From NCBI GenBank assembly GCA_025355115.1, contig JANXLO010000198.1, positions 1 to 8,886 of the forward strand: 8,886 bases of DNA, in the 5' to 3' direction. Below, in pieces: positions 5,333-8,886 of the stretch. The notes beneath the pieces were generated by a model, which had not been told where the DNA came from, ran no database searches, and was given only the letters and a program-made list of their open reading frames with translations. The translations under genes were made by a program, and so were the position numbers. Source of the stretch: Chthonomonadaceae bacterium. GTDB lineage: Bacteria; Armatimonadota; Chthonomonadetes; Chthonomonadales; Chthonomonadaceae. How positions within the stretch are numbered: position 1 is the first letter of the stretch; every line of letters starts with the position of its first letter.

Positions 5333-6622
5333 GTGTCCATATATCCCAACCGTCGTCGATTTCTTCAGCAGTCATTTCTCACAGGCGCCGGATTCTGGCT
5401 TGCCTCCGATCCTGCCATGGCACGCAGCTACCGCGCCAATGAGAAGCTCAACTTAGGCATTGTCGGGGTGGCCGGGCGCGGGGGCGACAATCTTCGGGAA
5501 GTGTCAAGCCAGAACATCGTCGCGCTGTGCGACATCGACGACAACAATCTTGCGGAGGCAGGCAAAGCTTTCCCCGACGCCAAAATCTACAGCGACTTTC
5601 GCAAAATGATGGAGCAGAAGGACATCGACGCGGTCGTGGTCAGCACACCCGACCACACCCATGCCGTCGTCGCCTCGCTCGCCCTGCACGCGGGCAAGCA
5701 CGTCTACTGTGAGAAGCCCCTCGCGCACTCCGTGTGGGAAGTGCGACATTTGACAGAGCTGGCGCGGAAGCAGAAGCGCGTGACGCAGATGGGCACGCAG
5801 ATACACGCGGAATCCAACTACCGCCGCGTTGTGGAGATAATTAGAAGCGGCGCGATAGGCGACATCGGAGAGGTGCATGTCTGGGCGGACAGAGTCTGGT
5901 CGGGGAGCGGGCGCCCTCCCGAGTCCGCGCCTGTTCCCCCGAATATACACTGGGATCTCTGGCTGGGGCCAGCGCAGGAGCGGCCCTACAATCCCGCCTA
6001 TCTCCCCTTCACCTGGCGCGGCTTCTGGGAGTTCGGCAACGGGACGCTTGGCGACATGGCCTGTCACCATATGGATTTGCCGTTCTGGGCGCTGGAGCTC
6101 GGGTCTCCGACGACGGTCAGAGCGGAAGGCCCTCCCGTCAGCCTTGAAACGACTCCCGCCTGGCTCATCGCGCACTACGAATTTGCCGCAGCGAACGGCA
6201 AACCACCGCTGAACCTGCACTGGTACAACGGTGGGAAGCGACCTCAATACTTTGCGGACGGCGTACTGCCCGCCTGGGGCGATGGGACGCTCTTCGTGGG
6301 AAGCAAAGGAATGCTGCTCGCGGACTATGGACGCCATGTCCTGCTCCCCGAGAAGGATTTCGTCGGCTACGTGCCTCCCGCCCCCACCATTCCGGACTCC
6401 ATCGGCCATCACAAAGAGTGGATCGAAGCCTGCAAGACAGGCGGCCCGACGACCTGCAATTTCGACTATTCCGGAAACCTTGCGGAGACTGTGCTGCTGG
6501 GCTGCGTTGCCTATCGCGTCGGCCAGCAGATCGAGTGGGACGCGCGACACCTGAAGGCGAAGCATTGCCGTGAGGCGGACGCAATTCTCAAACCGCACTT
6601 CCGCGCTGGCTGGAAGGTCTGA
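5333..6622 (+). CDS. Tat-exported Gfo/Idh/MocA family NAD(P)-dependent oxidoreductase
   Basis: The product is 429 residues. The frame is open further upstream to a TTG at 5216, but GTG 5333 is preferred: AGGGAGG (5318-5324) sits 8 nt before it, and it gives a normal Tat signal, N-R-R-R-F-L-Q-Q at 6-13 with a hydrophobic stretch to about residue 30. The Rossmann domain starts with LGIVGVAGRGG at 41-51, where an Ala replaces the middle Gly of the usual loop. The acidic Asp67 (ALCDIDD) suggests NAD preference. STPDHTHA at 104-111 and EKPLAHS at 127-133 carry the family EKP motif with Lys128. The catalytic-domain histidines are in DMACHHMDLPFW (241-252). Members oxidise or isomerise sugars, inositols and related compounds, often with tightly held cofactor, which fits folded export. 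The substrate is unknown. The mtfA-like gene follows after 56 bp. Confidence 0.94.
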   Translation: MSIYPNRRRFLQQSFLTGAGFWLASDPAMARSYRANEKLNLGIVGVAGRGGDNLREVSSQNIVALCDIDDNNLAEAGKAFPDAKIYSDFRKMMEQKDIDAVVVSTPDHTHAVVASLALHAGKHVYCEKPLAHSVWEVRHLTELARKQKRVTQMGTQIHAESNYRRVVEIIRSGAIGDIGEVHVWADRVWSGSGRPPESAPVPPNIHWDLWLGPAQERPYNPAYLPFTWRGFWEFGNGTLGDMACHHMDLPFWALELGSPTTVRAEGPPVSLETTPAWLIAHYEFAAANGKPPLNLHWYNGGKRPQYFADGVLPAWGDGTLFVGSKGMLLADYGRHVLLPEKDFVGYVPPAPTIPDSIGHHKEWIEACKTGGPTTCNFDYSGNLAETVLLGCVAYRVGQQIEWDARHLKAKHCREADAILKPHFRAGWKV

Positions 6623-6626
6623 ATGG

Positions 6627-6676
6627 TTTTCCTCCCCCCTGCGTAGAACAGGTTCGAGCATCTTTTGGGAGGAAGA
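6627..6676 (+). promoter_or_regulatory. Hairpin that could mask the mtfA ribosome-binding site
   Basis: TTCCTCCC (6629-6636), just after the Gfo/Idh/MocA stop codon, is the exact reverse complement of GGGAGGAA (6667-6674), which contains the Shine-Dalgarno of the next gene. One G-U and one further A-U pair extend the stem to 6627/6676, with a 30-nt loop. In a readthrough mRNA this would hide the ribosome-binding site of the MtfA-type gene and could couple its translation to the upstream gene. The complementarity is plain; regulation is inferred. Confidence 0.4.
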
Positions 6677-6678
6677 AA

Positions 6679-7476
6679 ATGGTATTTGCCTGGATCGCCG
6701 AACGCCGCCATGCGGCCCTGCTGGAGGAGCCGTTTCCGCAGGAGTGGCTGGTCTATCTGGAGAACAACGTCGGTCACTACGGCTATCTGTCTGAAAAAGA
6801 GCAGGCGACGTTGCGCGACGATCTGCGCATTCTGCTGGCGGAGAAGACATGGGAGGACGGGGGCGGGCTGGAGCTCACCGACGAGATGAAGGTGACTATC
6901 GCCGCCGAAGCCAGCCTTCTCCTTCTGGGCCTTGAGCACCACGAATACTATCCTAATGTCGAATCCATCGTGGTCTATCCTCGGGACTATACTGCTCCGG
7001 CAAAAACTCGCGATCCCAGCGGAGTAGTGGACGAGGTCGGCAGTTCGCGACTGGGCGAGGCGTGGGACATTGGACCAGTCGTTATCTCCTGGTCAGATGC
7101 CCGATCCGGCAGTCTGAACCCTACGGACGGGCACAACGTCGTGCTGCATGAGTTCGCGCACAAACTCGACATGCGTGATGGCGCGGCGGACGGCGTCCCA
7201 AAGCTCGAGACTGACGAGCAGTACGAAGCCTGGGCGGAGGTAATGAGCGCCGAGTACCAGGAGCTTGTCGCGCAGACTGAAAAGGGCCACAAGACCCTGA
7301 TCGATCACTACGGAGCCACCAACGCCGCCGAGTTCTTCGCCGTAACCACCGAGTGCTTCTTCGAGCAGTCCGTCCTGATGCAGGAGCGTCACGAGCGCCT
7401 CTACAACGTGCTGCGCGACTTCTACCATCAGGACCCCGCCGCCCGCATCCACGCCCGGCACGAAAGCTCCGCTTGA
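6679..7476 (+). CDS. mtfA: MtfA-type zinc peptidase (M90 family)
   Basis: The product is 265 residues, the same length as Escherichia coli MtfA. ATG 6679 follows GGGAGG (6667-6672) by 6 nt. The zinc motif H-E-F-A-H is at 157-161 within VVLHEFAHKLDMRDG. The third ligand is predicted to be Glu218 in AAEFFA, 57 residues after the second His, close to the spacing in the characterised enzyme. The N-terminal WLVYLENNVGHYGYLSEKE block (24-42) and SIVVYPRDY (96-104) are also typical. MtfA is a cytosolic metallopeptidase; in E. coli it binds the repressor Mlc and affects the glucose phosphotransferase system. Whether an Mlc-like partner exists here is unknown. There is no signal peptide. It is 56 bp after the Gfo/Idh/MocA gene, with a possible ribosome-binding-site-masking hairpin between, and 37 bp before the AlbA_2/ATPase gene. 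Confidence 0.93.
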   Translation: MVFAWIAERRHAALLEEPFPQEWLVYLENNVGHYGYLSEKEQATLRDDLRILLAEKTWEDGGGLELTDEMKVTIAAEASLLLLGLEHHEYYPNVESIVVYPRDYTAPAKTRDPSGVVDEVGSSRLGEAWDIGPVVISWSDARSGSLNPTDGHNVVLHEFAHKLDMRDGAADGVPKLETDEQYEAWAEVMSAEYQELVAQTEKGHKTLIDHYGATNAAEFFAVTTECFFEQSVLMQERHERLYNVLRDFYHQDPAARIHARHESSA

Positions 7477-7513
7477 CGCCTCTCTCGCGGACATAGAAAC
7501 AGGAAGATGAACG

Positions 7514-8886
7514 ATGAGAAGCGCAATTGATGAGATACTACGTGACCTCGCAACTCTTATCCGTGAAAACCGGTTTGAAGAGCTGGAGTCCGATACTCTG
7601 GAAATCAAGCCCGTGCCCGCGGAAGGCAAAGAATGGCGGGAGCGATATAAAAGCGTCAACGCTTTTCTCAATACGCGGGGCGGCATTCTAATTCTGGGCA
7701 TTAAAGAGGAAGGCCAGGGCAACGCTCGTCGATACGTGGCGACAGGCTACCAGGATCAGGCGGAGAGCAAAATCAAAGAGTTAGCTGAGCTTTTTACTGA
7801 CAGACAAAAACACAAGCTATCCCTTACCGATGCTTTTCCTCCCCCCGAAATAAGACCGTTTCTCAATACACGAATTGCGCTTGTTTTTGTGGACGAACTG
7901 CCTGCGGACAAAAAATACTCCTTCTACGGCGAGGAGGCATACAGGCGGATTTTGACGGGCGACCATAGAATTCCTCAACAGCAAATCGAGGCGCAGGAGG
8001 AGTTCAAACAAGAGGTATGGCAGGCGCGTGAACTTCGGCCTGTACCCAATTCCACTGAGGCGGACCTGGATTTGGACAAGCTTAATGAGTATATTCAACT
8101 CCTGAATCGCACCGTGAAGGTAGAGACTCTAAAGGCGAATATAGAGGAAGCACTTCCGTTTCTGAACAGAAAGTCTTTTCTGGTGAACGGCGCTGTAACT
8201 ACACTCGGGATGCTGGTCTGTGGACGGTTTCCAGGAGATCATCTCGGATTTCGTTGCCAGCTTCACGGGTATGTTGATATGCCGGGCACTATTGCCCAAG
8301 ACAAACAGGATTTTACTGACACGATATTGCCTCTGATGGAGAGTGGTCTTGCCTATGTCATGCGCAATATCCGTATTGGTATAAGTTCCGCCTCCGGTGG
8401 AAAAGCGATGCCACAGTATCCTGAGCAATTGTTGCGAGAGACGATCAACAACTCCCTGGCACATCGCGACTACTCGCTGAATCGCCAGGTGATCGTGGCG
8501 ATCAAACCAGGGAAGCATATTTCCATTAGCAATCCAGGTTCATTCCGTCCTAATTTGATTCTGCTGACGAAAAATGTTCCCTTCAGAGCACTTCGGCTCC
8601 TTCCGGAAGCTAAACCGCGTAATCCAAAGTTGGCTGTAGTGTTGGGGGTCTTCCGGAAGTGGGAAGGTCGAGGCATCGGCATGGCCACACTGGTCAATCT
8701 ATGCCTGCAAAATGAGATCGACCTGCCCTACTATCGCCTCCAGCAGGATGAGGTCAGACTATTTATATGCGAAGGGCCACTGCTCGACGTAATTATGGAG
8801 CGCCTATTCCTTTCCTTCGACGGTTATATTCAGAAGAAGTTGAACGGCACGGAACTGAACCGAAATCAGAAGCTCGTCCTGGCCTA
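7514..8886 (+). CDS. AlbA_2 (Schlafen-like) and GHKL ATPase-domain protein, 3' end outside window
   Basis: An uninterrupted frame of 457 codons runs off the window. ATG 7514 follows AGGAAG (7501-7506) by 7 nt. Residues about 20-150 resemble the AlbA_2/Schlafen domain: ELESDTLEIK (23-32), then SVNAFLNTRGGILILGIKEE (47-66). Glu25 and Glu30, spaced as in the SLFN nuclease pair, and Glu65/66 could form an acidic site. Residues about 290-420 resemble the divergent GHKL ATPase domain (HATPase_c_4): RETINNSLAHRDYS (308-321) with the N-box pair Glu309/Asn313, ISNPGSF (338-344), and RKWEGRGIGM (381-390). The visible end, LNRNQKLVL, is where related proteins start a winged helix. Such proteins are annotated as RecG-like, putative regulators or Schlafen-like ATP-binding proteins, some in defence islands. 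It is AT-richer than its neighbours (29/60 G+C at 8281-8340 against 40/60 at 6001-6060), suggesting acquisition. Its function is not known. Confidence 0.88.
   Translation, partial: MRSAIDEILRDLATLIRENRFEELESDTLEIKPVPAEGKEWRERYKSVNAFLNTRGGILILGIKEEGQGNARRYVATGYQDQAESKIKELAELFTDRQKHKLSLTDAFPPPEIRPFLNTRIALVFVDELPADKKYSFYGEEAYRRILTGDHRIPQQQIEAQEEFKQEVWQARELRPVPNSTEADLDLDKLNEYIQLLNRTVKVETLKANIEEALPFLNRKSFLVNGAVTTLGMLVCGRFPGDHLGFRCQLHGYVDMPGTIAQDKQDFTDTILPLMESGLAYVMRNIRIGISSASGGKAMPQYPEQLLRETINNSLAHRDYSLNRQVIVAIKPGKHISISNPGSFRPNLILLTKNVPFRALRLLPEAKPRNPKLAVVLGVFRKWEGRGIGMATLVNLCLQNEIDLPYYRLQQDEVRLFICEGPLLDVIMERLFLSFDGYIQKKLNGTELNRNQKLVLA

Noticed and set aside
5504..6850. 448-codon open frame on the minus strand
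   Set aside because: It is antisense to the clearly recognisable Gfo/Idh/MocA and mtfA-like genes, has no recognisable domain and is rich in Arg, Pro and Ser, as expected of a GC-rich shadow frame.
7507..7530. Seven-codon frame ATG 7507 to TGA overlapping the start of the AlbA_2/ATPase gene
   Set aside because: The Shine-Dalgarno is immediately adjacent to this ATG, too close for good initiation, and the peptide is tiny. A leader-peptide role has no other support.
1..8886. CRISPR array, tRNA or rRNA genes, complete insertion sequence or toxin-antitoxin pair
   Set aside because: Looked for by eye on both strands: there are no regularly spaced repeats, cloverleaf pattern, rRNA-like stretch, transposase motif or small paired genes.

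Overview
The window reads as an ordinary chromosomal stretch of a fairly GC-rich, Gram-negative, probably soil-type heterotroph. The gene mix is a DUF1800/DUF1501 pair, a Tat-exported intradiol dioxygenase and a Tat-exported Gfo/Idh/MocA oxidoreductase. This is common in Acidobacteriota, Armatimonadota and Planctomycetota, but the phylum cannot be fixed from the sequence alone. No rRNA, tRNA, CRISPR array, transposase or phage gene was seen.

Layout: (1) 1-1907, plus strand: the C-terminal end of a DUF1800 protein, then a complete DUF1501 protein with a twin-arginine signal. (2) 1908-2177: a convergent intergenic gap packed with inverted repeats, including a 118-bp palindromic unit flanked by 10-bp direct repeats. 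(3) 2178-4411, minus strand: a GlcD-type FAD oxidase followed by a Tat-exported intradiol ring-cleavage dioxygenase, possibly one transcript. (4) 4412-4758: a 347-bp divergent regulatory gap. (5) 4759-7476, plus strand: a small VOC (glyoxalase-fold) protein starting at TTG, a Tat-exported Gfo/Idh/MocA dehydrogenase starting at GTG, and an MtfA-type zinc peptidase whose ribosome-binding site can pair with an upstream pyrimidine tract. (6) 7514-8886, plus strand: a large gene cut by the window end, encoding an AlbA_2/Schlafen-like domain plus a GHKL-type ATPase domain. It is visibly richer in AT than its neighbours.

How the genes may work together: three of the seven proteins (eight counting the truncated DUF1800) carry twin-arginine signals, so much of the region concerns periplasmic or surface oxidative metabolism. 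The dioxygenase plus GlcD pair could belong to the breakdown of aromatic or hydroxy-acid compounds. No other pathway gene is present to fix the substrate. The AlbA_2/ATPase gene is the one that looks like accessory, possibly defence-related or regulatory cargo. I found no convincing complete undescribed multi-gene system. The best leads are the AlbA_2/ATPase gene, whose downstream neighbours lie outside the window, the palindromic unit at 1974-2113, and the hairpin that could mask the mtfA ribosome-binding site.
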